A stretch of DNA of 64,000 nucleotides from Sphaerulina vaccinii. Lineage: Eukaryota > Ascomycota > Dothideomycetes > Mycosphaerellales > Mycosphaerellaceae. This document shows, one piece after another, positions 1 to 9,754 of the stretch (the first letter of the stretch is position 1; every line of letters starts with the position of its first letter). Under the pieces are notes generated by a model. The model saw only the letters and a list, made by a program, of their open reading frames with translations, ran no database searches and was not told where the DNA came from. The DNA lies in the NCBI GenBank assembly GCA_022570795.1, contig JAKUDP010000002.1:2294001-2358000 (forward strand). The letters are read 5' to 3'. The translations under genes were made by a program, and so were the position numbers.

Positions 1-188
1 GAGTGCCCCACCGGCTTGTTCTGGGGATCAACTACAATCTCGTCTGGTTCCAGTGTCCGCTTCTCTGCCTCCCACTCTGCCAATTTGCGCTTTTCATTCT
101 CATGATCGGCTGCATTGTCCTTACTCCCCGCGCTGGAACTGTGACGATGGAATCTCGAAGTGATATTCGCGACCATTCCATTCGCCAT
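1..188 (-). CDS. N-terminus of an unidentified protein, runs off the window
   Basis: On the minus strand an ATG at 188-186 opens a frame with no stop through the window edge, giving 62 visible residues. It begins MANGMVANITSRFHRHSS and continues into a strongly charged stretch (KRKLAEWEAEKRTLEPDE) followed by a hydrophilic IVVDPQNKPVGH. The composition is convincingly protein-like and has no signal peptide. The frame has no stop inside the window, so the gene body lies to the left of base 1. I cannot assign a family; charged cytosolic N-termini like this occur in many fungal transporters and signalling proteins, but that is only a guess. It is transcribed divergently from the hydrolase at 1633. 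Confidence 0.55.
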   Translation of the reverse strand, partial: MANGMVANITSRFHRHSSSAGSKDNAADHENEKRKLAEWEAEKRTLEPDEIVVDPQNKPVGH

Positions 189-1632
189 GTCTACCAAGAG
201 AGGAGGAGGATATCGCTACGCAGAGTCCAGCTGCTGCAACCAATGTCGAGGTCGAGGGCTGAGAATGGTAGGAGATGGCGAAGAAGTGGTGCTCTCGTCG
301 TCTAAAGGCAACACCGCATGCTCCTCGGCGTTTTTGCTTCTCGCCGTCGGAACCAGAGAATCGTCGGCAGTATGCTGAATTTGGTCGCGTCTCACTTAGC
401 CAAACCCTGGGTGGTGTTGTTCAGCCGCAAGTACCGATGCGCTGGTCTGGTTCTGGTCCTCGTGGGAAGGTACAATCTGGTCTGGTCAGGCGCGCGAGGG
501 AGGCACGAGAATAGGAATGCAGCGCCGTGGAAGGGAGAAGTTTAGGAAAGAGAAAAGAAAGGTCTCCAGTCGCCCCAACGATGCTACTCAACAGCTAGAC
601 CGATATCGTGATAGTGAACAGCACAGCTCCGGCAGTGGTGAGAAGGAGAGCTCTGCAATCAATCTTCAACAGCCGACGTCATTTCATGGACTTGCTTGTC
701 CCTCCTTACCAAATCTGCAGGCCGGCATTGGATGGCTGAGATGGCTGAAGCGGGTCTGGATTGTTCTGTGATCAGACTAGCGACAAGGGTCCTCAAGAAA
801 TGTCTTGTCGAGGCTTCTCACAACCTCACGAGAGACGAGAGACAAGACGCGTGCAGGCGGCCGTAGGTACAGTACATAATGACCCGTGATGGTCGGCGAC
901 GCGTGCTGGCCTATCGTGTTGAGGCAGAGTCAGCAAGCACATCCCATTCCCTTTGCAATTTCGTTTGAGACCACGATCGAGCTGAAATATATCCCAGCCA
1001 TCTTGCAGGAACAGCAGGACCGACAGTGACCCATCCTCAAACAAGCACAGTACTGCTCTCGATGACCAAAATCAGAGCAGCTTCGATTCGAAGCGGCGAA
1101 TCAAGAACTGCAGGATTTCCGCGAGAGAAGGCGCTTTGCTGTTTCTCCAATGCAAGTATCGGCAATAGCTGTACTTCCGCCAGCATGATGGTTGGCATAT
1201 CGTGCTCGTGGCAATCTGTAAGTCGTCGCTGTCACCTCACGGCATCAGGTCTTGTCGGCTACGGCTGGAGAAGCGGCCGCACAAACTCGAACGACACGGA
1301 GATAATGTATGCATATGCATGACCACAGTGGTGACCAGGCTCTTTGCGCTTGAGACCGTGAAGCACTATGGCTCGCATTCAAATTCGTTCCTATGGCGGT
1401 TCCTGGGACACGATTTCAGTTTCGGCTTCGGAGACGACTTTCGGCGTTGGCCTTCGGCGACGGTCCTGGGTGGTCGACTCACACTCAACATTGTCTACCC
1501 TCGAATCGCCCAAGCGCTCACTAAGTATATTTATACAAGCTGACGCTGGCTGAGCTGCGACCAAACTACAGAAGAAAGTTGCACTCATCTCAAAAGCTCG
1601 TCTCAACATCACGCTGAACTCCACATCTCATC
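189..1632. other. Divergent intergenic region, no gene recognised
   Basis: About 1.4 kb between the minus-strand partial gene and the plus-strand hydrolase. Open frames here are short, overlap on both strands and show no family signature. The right end contains a TATA-like box (separate entry) and presumably the hydrolase 5' leader. I see no RNA gene. Confidence 0.4.
1526..1535 (+). promoter_or_regulatory. TATA-like box upstream of the hydrolase
   Basis: TATATTTATA lies about 100 bp before the ATG at 1633, a usual distance for a fungal core promoter. The leader between them is C/A-rich. This is motif evidence only. Confidence 0.4.
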
Positions 1633-2616
1633 ATGCCCTCTCATGGCCAGTACACCACCGAGAACGTCAAGTATCCCTCACATGGCGAGACTGTGGCCGG
1701 TATGCTCTTCAAGCCGACCAATGTCTCCAACCCGCCAGGCGTCGTCATCACTGGACCTTACTCTTTCGTCAAAGAACAGGCGCCATTCGAGTACGGCACT
1801 CCATTGGCAGATGAAGGTTTCGCAGCGCTCATCTTCGATCCACGCACTGTCGGTGAGAGCACTGGAGAGCCGCGACGCCTCGAAAACCCCAAAATGAAGA
1901 ACGAGGATGTCAGAGCTGGTCTCGACTATCTCATTTCCCGAGGTGATGTCGATTCTAGTAGACTTTTCCTTGCTGGTATTTGCCAAGGTGGACCACAGTC
2001 TCTCGACATTGCCTCTTACGATGATAGTGTCGTGGCCGTGGCATCGGTCTCGGGCTACTTTCGTGATCATGAAACGGATATTTATATGATCTGTGCCGGA
2101 TGTGTCAACTGGAAACCAGGACAGGATATTGGAGCGATGAAGATGCCAACGCCAGAACAAGGCGAAGCATTATATGAAGAGTTGGAGCGAGCCAAAAACG
2201 CACGCGAGGAGTTTGAAGCCGATGGCACGGTTCAATACCAACCATTGGTTGCTCCCCAAGCGGCTGATCCAACCACTGGATCTCTAGCCGGACTACCTGG
2301 CCCAGTTGTGTATTCATGGTATGGCTCTTGGACGCTGAAGGGCTTCGAGAATCGCTATGCAGTGATGAGTGATCTTGATCACTTTGGATACACAACAGTG
2401 CCTGGTGTTGCGAAACTACAGAAACCAGCTCTGGTGATTCACGGCGACAACTGCATGAACCCCAGTTCTGCGAAGAGACATTTTGAGTCTATCCCGACTG
2501 AGCGAAAGAAGTTGATCTGGAACAATGAGGTTTCTCACTTCCAGCACTATGATCAGGCTGATTGCGTGGATCGGAATGTGGGCGATATTGCGGCTTGGTT
2601 CGCAGCTTGCTTGTAG
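1633..2616 (+). CDS. Alpha/beta hydrolase (YcjY / DltD-like) with Cys at the nucleophile elbow
   Basis: A 327-residue intronless frame with the alpha/beta-hydrolase order: an early strand and oxyanion region (PPGVVITGPYSFVKEQ, about 35-50), a GFAALIFDPRTVGES strand-loop (62-76), the nucleophile elbow LAGICQGG with Cys117 in the Ser position, and a late HGDNCMNP acid loop followed by an EVSHFQHYDQ histidine region. A G-x-C-x-G elbow is known in dienelactone hydrolases and in several YcjY-like fungal enzymes, so it is compatible with activity. Substrate is unknown; ester or C-C bond cleavage on small molecules is the usual role. No signal peptide, so cytosolic. A Zn2Cys6 regulator follows about 580 bp downstream and a SnoaL-like protein after that, which could form a small metabolic group. 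Confidence 0.8.
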   Translation: MPSHGQYTTENVKYPSHGETVAGMLFKPTNVSNPPGVVITGPYSFVKEQAPFEYGTPLADEGFAALIFDPRTVGESTGEPRRLENPKMKNEDVRAGLDYLISRGDVDSSRLFLAGICQGGPQSLDIASYDDSVVAVASVSGYFRDHETDIYMICAGCVNWKPGQDIGAMKMPTPEQGEALYEELERAKNAREEFEADGTVQYQPLVAPQAADPTTGSLAGLPGPVVYSWYGSWTLKGFENRYAVMSDLDHFGYTTVPGVAKLQKPALVIHGDNCMNPSSAKRHFESIPTERKKLIWNNEVSHFQHYDQADCVDRNVGDIAAWFAACL

Positions 2617-3197
2617 AATAGGTCCTCTTTGTCTAGTACAAGGTTTCCTACGTTACGTTGCAGTAGAACAGAACGTCAATGAGCTTCTGGTTGCCTGAGG
2701 CATTAGAGCTCGCTTGGCATTTTGCTTTCGACCGCACTTCCACATAGTTACAGCTGATACACTCCATTGACATCTTCATCAAAGGGCCTACGATTGCCGC
2801 CAGCCCAACTCAAGACCCCGTGGACTGTGACTAATTTCCTTCTTCACGCCAGAGCAAGCAGAGACAGATTCGCGAACAGCATAGCTCTGCTCGTTTGACA
2901 GACCCTCTTATGAACTGGGTCTGAGCACGTTCCCTCGGCGGTCAAGCAGGACGGAAACGGCTGTGACCACGCCTTAATTGGTCTCGAAATGACCGACATT
3001 CCAACCATGAATTGAACATTACGATGCTGCATGTGGTTACGATCCTGCTGATCCGAGAGAGCTCAAGCGGCCGCAGTCCCCGCGAATGGCGTCACATCCG
3101 CCGCAGATGTGTTCGACTTGTGCATACGAAGCACAGCGTGAGTGAGGACTACCAGAGTTCGTGATCTCTCTTTTGTGCTGGTCTCCTTAGAACCGCG
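2617..3197. other. Intergenic region, no gene recognised
   Basis: About 580 bp between the hydrolase stop and the ATG of the Zn2Cys6 factor on the same strand. Only short conflicting frames; it should hold the hydrolase terminator and the regulator's promoter. Confidence 0.4.
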
Positions 3198-5037
3198 ATG
3201 CCGACTCGAACAAGCAATGGCGGCCCCGGGCACTCCCAGAGACACAAGCGCCCAATGGTATCGTGCAGAGAGTGTCACCGGCGGAAAGAGAAGGTAGCGT
3301 TACTTGTATGGCACAAGGGATCGAAGCTAATGTTGTAGTGCGACCGCCGGCAGCCGTGTAGTCGTTGCATGAGGCGAGGGAAGAGAGTACGTTGGCCTCG
3401 AGTTTCAACATGATCGACTGCTGATTAGACAGAGTGCCTGTGTATACGAATTGAAACGACCACACAGTGGTGGCACTCTGCCCGATCTGGCCCAACAAGA
3501 AGAAACTAGTGTCACGCGAACATATGTGCACGACTCAACTACCACAAGCGCCAGTAGTGACAACGAGTTCAGCATATTAGGCTATGGGAACCAGACCACA
3601 GGAACAACGGGCATCCTCCACAGTCTGGTTGAGCCCTCGAGCCTGTGTGGCTCACGCACTCGCCATAAGCCTGCGACAAGTCAGTACGCAAGCATTCTCC
3701 GAGAGCTTCCGTCCCCAAGACATATAGACCTTCTGCTTCAGGGCTTCTTCCAAAATGTGACATGGCACTATGATATCGTGGACGAAGCCACATTTGCTGG
3801 CCAGCTTAGGCAATGGAGCACTTTATCGCACCACCAGCTGAGAACGGCGCCACAAGGTCTACCGGAAAAGCTCCAGGCTTTCCCTGCTCTGTTATTCCAG
3901 ATTTTGGCACAAGCTCTTTTGTTCCAGCCAAAAAGACACGACAAGAGCCTTGATGACTTGAAATATGCAGCTGACGTGGAGCTATCTGATCGAGCTGCAG
4001 AGTACAGTGAAGCAGGACATCATATTGCATCGTCATTCGGGAAGACCGAGCTTGATTTGGCGATAGTACAAGCGACACTGATGCGAGCCTGTTTCCAGAA
4101 GACTACCGGCGCTGTGACAGAGGCATGGCATACCCTAGGAACCGCCATTCGTGACGCCCAAGAGCTCGGACTTCACGAACTGGAGCCGGAGCGGAGCCTT
4201 TCGTGGAGGACAGAGACATCATATCATGCCCTAGGTCGGAAGATATGGTTAGTCCTCCATCTCTGGGATGCGCACATGGGCATTGTCCTTGGAAGGCCAA
4301 TGTCAACGAGAATAAGCCCCCAAAATGTGCCATCTCCCACACCATGGAATTGTAGCCTGGACGCATCGCGTCAACCACTACCAAGGGACATCATCTTATG
4401 CGGCTATCATACAGCCTACAAATACCTCCAAGACATCCACGATCTAGAGAAGATCTCCAGTTCTCATACTCTCGTAGAGAGCATCAACGAAGAACTCCTT
4501 ACCAACATCTCCAACCTTCCCGAGTGGGCTCGAGCTCAGAGTCCTCGCGAATGTGAGCCTGCCTGGCTTCCTGCGGCTTTGGAGACCATGAACACAAACA
4601 TATACTTTGTCCTGTTCGCACTCCATCGACCCTTCATCTTCGCCTCCGCGAGCAGTCGCCGCTCAGCTGTCTATGCGGCTACGGAGATTCTCGAATCGCA
4701 AGCTCGACTCTTCGACCAGACGGAGCCTTTGCAACATGAGGCTTTCAGCTGGATCTTCGCCACGTTTGATGCCTTGGTAGTTCTCAGCGCAGTACATGTC
4801 AGATTTCCGGAAGAGTTTGACGAAAGCTTTGTAGCCACGAAGACGATCGTTGAAGGTGCTGTGGAGAGATTGAAGTTTCTGAGGAGTACTAATGAATTGG
4901 CTGGATCGGCTCATCGTGTTGTGTCGCGATTATATGAAAAGATATTTGTAGCTGCTGCCACTTCGACGGAGTCGTTGGGTATGGTTACGATGGATGGTAA
5001 TAGCTTCAGGGGTATGGAGGTTGACATGCTAAATTGA
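3198..5037 (+). CDS. Zn2Cys6 fungal transcription factor, three exons, possibly frameshifted at its end
   Basis: Exons read as 3198-3293, 3339-3386 and 3433-5037 (introns of 45 and 46 bp, GTAGCG..TGTAG and GTACGT..ACAG), giving 582 residues. The two small exons supply the binuclear zinc cluster: C-x2-C-x6-C-x5-C-x2-C-x8-C from SCRECHRRKEKC and CDRRQPCSRCMRRGKR, with the last Cys in exon 3 (ACVYE). The middle region (DLLLQGFFQNVTWHYDIVDE) is the start of a fungal-specific regulatory domain (Fungal_trans type). Nuclear DNA-binding regulator; target genes unknown, but the adjacent hydrolase and SnoaL-like gene are candidates. The frame stops at 5035-5037, and a good C-terminal continuation lies in the next frame (separate entry), so the end of this model is uncertain. 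Confidence 0.8.
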
Positions 5038-5197
5038 CGACTGGGATGATGCTCTGCTTGCCGACCTTGGGAGCTACTTGCTGCCGCCTGAGCCTTTTAA
5101 CGAGCTGCTATGCAATGGCGATGCTTCGTTCTGCATAGATCAGGCATGGCAAGCAGATCCGGGCCATGTACAACTTGGTGTCTTGGACGGCTTGTGA
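5036..5197 (+). pseudogene. Probable out-of-frame C-terminal tail of the Zn2Cys6 factor
   Basis: Directly after the codons MLN of the regulator, the +1-shifted frame stays open for 53 codons and reads DDWDDALLADLGSYLLPPEP onward, ending with TGA at 5195-5197. Acidic W/L-rich tails of this kind are common at the C-terminus of fungal Zn2Cys6 proteins. One extra T near 5034-5035 would explain the break. I found no intron whose phases restore this frame. It may be a real frameshift, a sequencing error, or a tail lost in this strain. Confidence 0.45.
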
Positions 5198-5620
5198 CGC
5201 ACAAAGCAGTAGAGGCACTGTTCTCGCCTGACACTGGTACTCGCCTAGCTAAGCACGTTGCGAAGGCCTAGGACATTATGGCAGGTGGTCCTGTTGATGA
5301 CCATCATTCGCTTCTTACTCTCGGCAAGCATCCGAGATTCAGTGGCCTAGCTATCATTGTTCAAGAAGACATTTGGAATTCATCTATGCACTCTTCTTCG
5401 ATGTTCTTGTTCACGCGATTCTCTCGACGCATTGTCTTTTGTACATAGCTGTCAGGCTACGCGGACTTGGAAGTTATGACTTACGCCTCGGTGCCGCGTA
5501 CGTATGCGATCGGCATATTGTGAACCCACTCTGCACCTCACCTCAGGAGGAATCACGCGTTCGCTTTCATCCTCGTTCTCCCACTGGAACTCCCTACACG
5601 TGATATTCCAATTAGAACAG
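5198..5620. other. Intergenic region, no gene recognised
   Basis: About 420 bp between the regulator tail and the SnoaL-like gene. No conserved frame or repeat is visible. Confidence 0.35.
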
Positions 5621-6064
5621 ATGTATACCGCAACGAAGAGTCAACAGCACGAAAGCCCGAACGTGCTGTCATCCGAGGAAGCAGCCGAGATCGAGATCAG
5701 AAGCATCTACAATGCAGTGGCGGCAGCACACAATAACAGACAGTACGACCGCAATACCTACCCTTGGACCAAATTGGCACCGAATATGGAATTCGAAATG
5801 GCGCAAGGAGGTCCGCAGACCGTGGACCTTGATGGTTACATCAAGGGTTTCCAATCGAAGCCGGGCCTGCATGTTGAGATCTTGAGCTGCGAGGTTGACG
5901 TGGATCTCAAAACAGGTACAGCCATTGCATATGGCAACCATGTCCTCACAAGTGACGAACTGAGCTTTGTGAGGCGAAGTGTTGTAGTCACGAAGTGGCG
6001 CATTGAGGGCACTGGTCGCTGGCAGTGCGTCAATTACAAGCATATCAAAGGTATGGAGATTTGA
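5621..6064 (+). CDS. SnoaL-like (NTF2-fold) small protein
   Basis: I start at the ATG of MYTATKSQQHES, because upstream in-frame residues look like leader sequence; this gives 147 residues, the usual size of SnoaL-like proteins. The sequence EEAAEIEIRSIYNAVAAAHN is the first helix of such folds. The strand-rich second half (LHVEILSCEVDVDLKTGTAI, SVVVTKWRIEGTGRWQCVNY) gives the curved sheet, with the typical W-x-CV-x-Y ending. SnoaL-like proteins include cyclases, isomerases and hydratases of secondary metabolism but also non-enzymatic proteins, so the substrate cannot be predicted. No signal peptide. It lies next to a Zn2Cys6 regulator and an alpha/beta hydrolase, which fits a catabolic or small-metabolite role. 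Confidence 0.65.
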   Translation: MYTATKSQQHESPNVLSSEEAAEIEIRSIYNAVAAAHNNRQYDRNTYPWTKLAPNMEFEMAQGGPQTVDLDGYIKGFQSKPGLHVEILSCEVDVDLKTGTAIAYGNHVLTSDELSFVRRSVVVTKWRIEGTGRWQCVNYKHIKGMEI

Positions 6065-6353
6065 TATCTCGAAAGGCGATGGGCTGGGAAGGGATCATTC
6101 ATCTGGATTCATGCTGCTGTACCACCAACCTTCTGTCACCGAGGTCCTTGTCGACTGTAGCGCGAAGAAGCTTGCCAGCTCTTCACACCAATGCAAGGAC
6201 TAACAGGAATCGACGACTCTGAGCTGCCAACACTGCAGCCTATATGTTCTGTTCGCAGCAAGCGCTCGACACTCCGAGGAGCCAACACGACAATCTCCCG
6301 CTCTGTTCGAAGTTGCCATGATTTCGAGATGGTCCGTGGGTTAGAGATCACCT

Positions 6354-6785
6354 TTGGTTGATCTCTGGACTTTTCGACTCGTTGTTGCCTGCTGCGAGCC
6401 ATTATGCCGATGCCGAGTCAATCCTCCATTTCACGAGGTGGGTATACGGCTCAGCGCTGCACTCGATCATGTCCGAGGTGCACCGTGCCACAGGCAAAGC
6501 ACTCTTGACACTGAAGTCATCCCTTCGATTTCTGAGCCACGACGCGACTTATGGCATCTGGACAGCGATCTTGAGAACTTGCAAGAGGGCCTTACAGATG
6601 AAGAGGACGAGGATCATGAGGACATCTTTCATGACAACCACATGTGCCGACGCTGCGGAATTGCTGCCAACTCAACTTACGTCGCCCCTGGAGACAAAAT
6701 CAACGGCGAGTGGCCAGGGCCAGTGGAGGCGACTCTCGAACAAATCATCGGCTGGTACTTGGCTAACATGGGTTTGTTTGATTGA
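6354..6785 (+). other. Coding-like segment of uncertain gene structure
   Basis: The frame has no ATG near its start and a confused first half, where the frame beginning 6358 looks equally plausible. From about 6530 it reads like a genuine protein end: RRDLWHLDSDLENLQEGLTD, an acidic DEEDEDHEDIF stretch, a Cys pair (HMCRRCGIAAN) and PVEATLEQIIGWYLANMGLFD before TGA. This could be the last exon of a small gene whose upstream exons I could not place, or a gene remnant. No function can be assigned. Confidence 0.3.
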
Positions 6786-7073
6786 TATCCCGAGGGACGC
6801 TTTCAAATGCTGCAATTGTGTCTTTGATGTCTCGAGCTTCGATGGCCTGAACTCGGACTTCCTGTATTGCGCATAATGGAGCATCGAGACACAAAGCATG
6901 TCGGAGTCGCAACGCACGGGATCCGCATGTCGCAGGCTGAGTGTCGGGGAGGCGCAGGTCTCTGAGACCACACAACACGAGACAGAAAGAATTGCAGAGA
7001 TGTGAGACAAAACAGTGTCGCAGCTATTGTGAGCGAGAAATGGCATGAGTGTCATATGAGTGCCCGCTACTCA

Positions 7074-7601
7074 GTACTGTAGTTGAACTCAGTACATAAA
7101 ACACCACGCTTCACGTCACCGTGTCTAACGAAGAAGAATTCATCACAGCACTCTACCTTTGGCTAAACGCATTAGTAGAAGGATACCCCGCCAGAACACA
7201 TCGCGCCATCAAATGGATTGTATAGCACGATCCTCCATCGGTAACATTCCCGACTTACAGAGGCTGTTACAGTATTTCGAAACAACAACTCGATCAAGAA
7301 TAGAAGAGACCCGTGGTTTGACCCAAGACCTACTCGCCGCATCTATCGCCAAAGGCAATCTAGCCAGGGTGGTCGATGGTCAGTACACCTCAGTACGTAC
7401 TGTACTGTTTGATCAGCGTAGTACAATCAAGCGGAGACCTCGAAAACGGCAGTACAAACAAGCGGAAGCTCGCTGTCTGTCTGTCTGTCTGCGTGTACTA
7501 GCCTGCTACGAGGGTAGTAGCGGAGAGCCCTCGGAGATTGTATAGACCCACTTTTCGAGCCGCACCGCCGCCAAGAACCTAGTCGCCAGTACAGACAGTA
7601 C
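7074..7601. repeat. Cluster of GTAC-centred motifs
   Basis: GTAC occurs at 7074, 7092, 7383, 7393, 7397, 7402, 7421, 7452, 7495, 7589 and 7598, mostly as CAGTAC or AGTAC and once as CAGTACGTACTGTACTG. Eleven copies in about 530 bp, nine of them in 220 bp, is well above the roughly two expected by chance. It lies upstream of the coiled-coil gene at 7733. Confidence 0.5.
7473..7491. repeat. TGTC microsatellite
   Basis: Four to five consecutive CTGT units. A second similar tract lies at 7687-7701 immediately before the coiled-coil gene. Confidence 0.7.
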
Positions 7602-7686
7602 AGACAAGCAGTAATTGGTCGGATTGTGGACGATACGATCAGACGAGCCGTCCCGGCCAATCAATCAAGCACTACCCCCGCTTGGC

Positions 7687-7701
7687 GTCTGTCTGTCTGT
7701 C
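7687..7701. repeat. Second TGTC microsatellite
   Basis: Three to four GTCT units ending about 30 bp before the ATG at 7733, within the likely 5' leader. Confidence 0.65.
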
Positions 7702-7732
7702 GACCACCCTGAATCTAGCCAAGGATTTGGAG

Positions 7733-8725
7733 ATGATGGAGCTCAGTCTTGACATCGAGCGGCATGAGCACGAAGAGACTTGTACCGAGCTAAGAGCCGA
7801 AGTCGTCAATCAGAAGCGTACGATCGATGAGCTCCACAGACAGCTCGCTACTACATCGAATGGATATCAAAACCTCAAGGTAGGTTGCCGAAATCGGGTC
7901 CGCGACTTGAAGGAGGCTAAGAACGATCTTCGTGATCTCCAGACAGAAAACAGTTCTCTACTGCAGGATCGCAACGATGCCAGGGCAATGGCCGACAAAA
8001 GTTCAGCAATTTCCGAGGACCTTTTGAGCAAGTACAATGCCCTCCTTGAAGCGTACAAGGACAGCGGAAATGTTATGAAAGAACTTATAGGTGAAAGTAA
8101 GAAGAGTCTTGTCGCTCATGCCCCTCCTGAAGGACGCAGTATGGTGTTCTCGACTGCTACCTTCGATTCATTGCGCGATGGGGTAAGGAAAAGCTTCTCC
8201 ATTGTCATGAAACAGAAGGAAGACTTGCAGCGGGAGATCGGCACACACAAACGACACGAAGCCCTGCGAGAGGAGCAAGTTCGTGATCTGCTACGAATGG
8301 AAGCAGGTCTTCGGCAGGAAGTACAAATTCTCGAGGTCGATCAGACGCGCCACTTACAGCGCCTTGGTGAGCTGGAAGAGAGACTAATGTCTGAAGAGCA
8401 CAAGCGGGAGGCGTGCCTGCAGGGTCACGCCGAGCTTACGGGAAAGCTTCAATACAAGAACGACCAGCTTGACAAAGCCGCATGTAGGACTCTCGCCTCG
8501 ATTGCGATGCTCGACGACAGAAAGAAGTCCAATGACGTGTTGAAGAAGAATATCAAGATCTTACAGCATGAGAGTGATGCACTATGGGACATCTTGCTTG
8601 AGCACTCCATCCCCGCTCACGATGTAGCAGAACAAAGGCGTTATTGGATGATGGCATGGAGAAGAGCACAAGAGGTGGGAAAATGGATCAACGAGAGTCA
8701 CAAGAGGTACTATATATTGCATTAG
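7733..8725 (+). CDS. Predicted coiled-coil protein of unknown function
   Basis: I choose the ATG at 7733 (MMELSLDIERHEHEE), since the frame upstream runs into a microsatellite. The protein has 330 residues and is almost wholly helical, rich in E, K, L, R and Q, with heptad-like hydrophobic spacing in two blocks: about residues 5-120 (TIDELHRQLATTSNGYQNLK and on) and about 160-285 (KQKEDLQREIGTHKRHEALR and on). A short proline-containing linker (HAPPEGRSM) separates them. The C-terminus (EQRRYWMMAWRRAQEVGKWI) is aromatic and basic. No membrane segment or catalytic motif. It is probably a scaffold or filament-associated protein, but no family is recognisable; such orphan coiled-coil proteins are common in fungi. 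Confidence 0.6.
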   Translation: MMELSLDIERHEHEETCTELRAEVVNQKRTIDELHRQLATTSNGYQNLKVGCRNRVRDLKEAKNDLRDLQTENSSLLQDRNDARAMADKSSAISEDLLSKYNALLEAYKDSGNVMKELIGESKKSLVAHAPPEGRSMVFSTATFDSLRDGVRKSFSIVMKQKEDLQREIGTHKRHEALREEQVRDLLRMEAGLRQEVQILEVDQTRHLQRLGELEERLMSEEHKREACLQGHAELTGKLQYKNDQLDKAACRTLASIAMLDDRKKSNDVLKKNIKILQHESDALWDILLEHSIPAHDVAEQRRYWMMAWRRAQEVGKWINESHKRYYILH

Positions 8726-9155
8726 AGGCCCACAGCCCATGAAGCCCACCGTTGTGGTATAAGATGACATGCATCCTCCGCCAGAGCCAGCTTGCCTGTG
8801 AGTACATACTGGCTGCAGCGGGTGTAGCATGGCAGTGGAGCTATGCACATGGACTGAAGAGTACGGCTCTGTCCTCTCTGGCATTCGGTGGACTTGGTCT
8901 GGTGATGTGTCTGCTACTGGAGAATGTCGACGACAAGATGAACGATCAGACCAACGTGTTTCTGGAGAACGATGTCAATGCTGATGAGAACGAGTTTCAT
9001 TAGCTCTGTTGTGCTTCGAAAGAGGGGACTCGGGATATCAACTGGGCAATTGAGTGTCTTAGCCATGAGAAATAAGTCGTCGAGAAGCCAATTCAGACGC
9101 AAGAGCTCGTCGCTCTTGAAATTGGCAACGATAAGCTCGATATGACAGGCTCACA
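8726..9155. other. Intergenic region, one doubtful small frame
   Basis: A 78-codon plus-strand frame from an ATG near 8767 has a hydrophobic middle (SSLAFGGLGLVMCLLLENV) and an acidic end, but no support beyond being open. Otherwise nothing is recognised. The region lies between convergent genes. Confidence 0.25.
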
Positions 9156-9754
9156 TCACTCTGGATGTGTAGGATCAATCCACTGGAGTCAGATAGTTAG
9201 CGTCGATCCTCGCGTAGTCAGAAATGCAAAACTGTTGAACTTATACACACCTTCACAGTCTCCGGCATCTCGACGGGTTCAACATCTGGCAAGTTGACAG
9301 CGATAGCTTCCGAATCGCTTCTCATCAGAACACATTCCAGCTTCTCATCCTTACTCGCATTGATCTCCTGGTGGGGCACATATGGCGGTACATATATGAA
9401 ATCTCCCGGTCCAGCTTCTGCTGTGAATTCTAGTTTCTCTCCCCATCTCATACGTGCTTTGCCCTTCAAAACATAGATCACAGACTCCAGATGGCCGTGG
9501 TGATGAGCCCCAGTCTTGGCATCAGCGTGAATGGTGACTGTGCCGGCCCACAGCTTCTTAGCCCCCACTCGAGCGAAGTTTATGGCTGCCATTCGATCCA
9601 TTCCGGGCGTCTTGTGTTGGCCACCGACTTCTTCGAGTGAGTCTGAAGGGATGACTCGGACTCCAGTGCCTTTCCACGCGTCTTCTGGTGCTTGTTCGTG
9701 CTCATGGTCATGATCGTGATCGTGAGGATGATCATGGGAATGTGGCTCGGCCAT
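9156..9754 (-). CDS. Cupin-fold metal-binding protein with His-rich N-terminus, two exons
   Basis: Exons 9251-9754 and 9156-9182 on the minus strand, with a 68-bp intron (GTGTGT..CTCCAG, branch GCTAAC), give 176 residues ending ETVKWIDPTHPE. The core is a single cupin domain: motif 1 GAHHHGHLESVIYVLKG carries the His-x-His-x3-Glu-type ligands, and motif 2 GDFIYVPPYVPHQEIN carries the last His. The N-terminus is a run of HSHDHPHDHDHDHEHE, likely an additional metal-binding tail. Bacterial and fungal relatives are annotated as cupin domain proteins of unknown substrate; metal-dependent isomerase or dioxygenase activity is possible. No signal peptide. The last nine codons, including the stop, are found only by splicing. 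Confidence 0.82.

Larger units (their letters stand above)
6786..7732. other. Intergenic region with short coding-like fragments
   Basis: Two fragments read like protein but lack a start: NEEEFITALYLWLNALVEG (about 7127-7219) and, after a possible 41-bp intron (7220-7260), LLQYFETTTRSRIEE and TQDLLAASIAKGNLARV. If joined they would form a small two-exon gene with a missing 5' end. A cluster of GTAC motifs and TGTC microsatellites lies over the same area (separate entries). Confidence 0.25.

Noticed and set aside
160..1543. Several plus and minus open frames in the first 1.6 kb
   Set aside because: They overlap one another, many lack ATG starts, and none shows a family pattern. The minus-strand frame beginning at 188 is the only one I trust.
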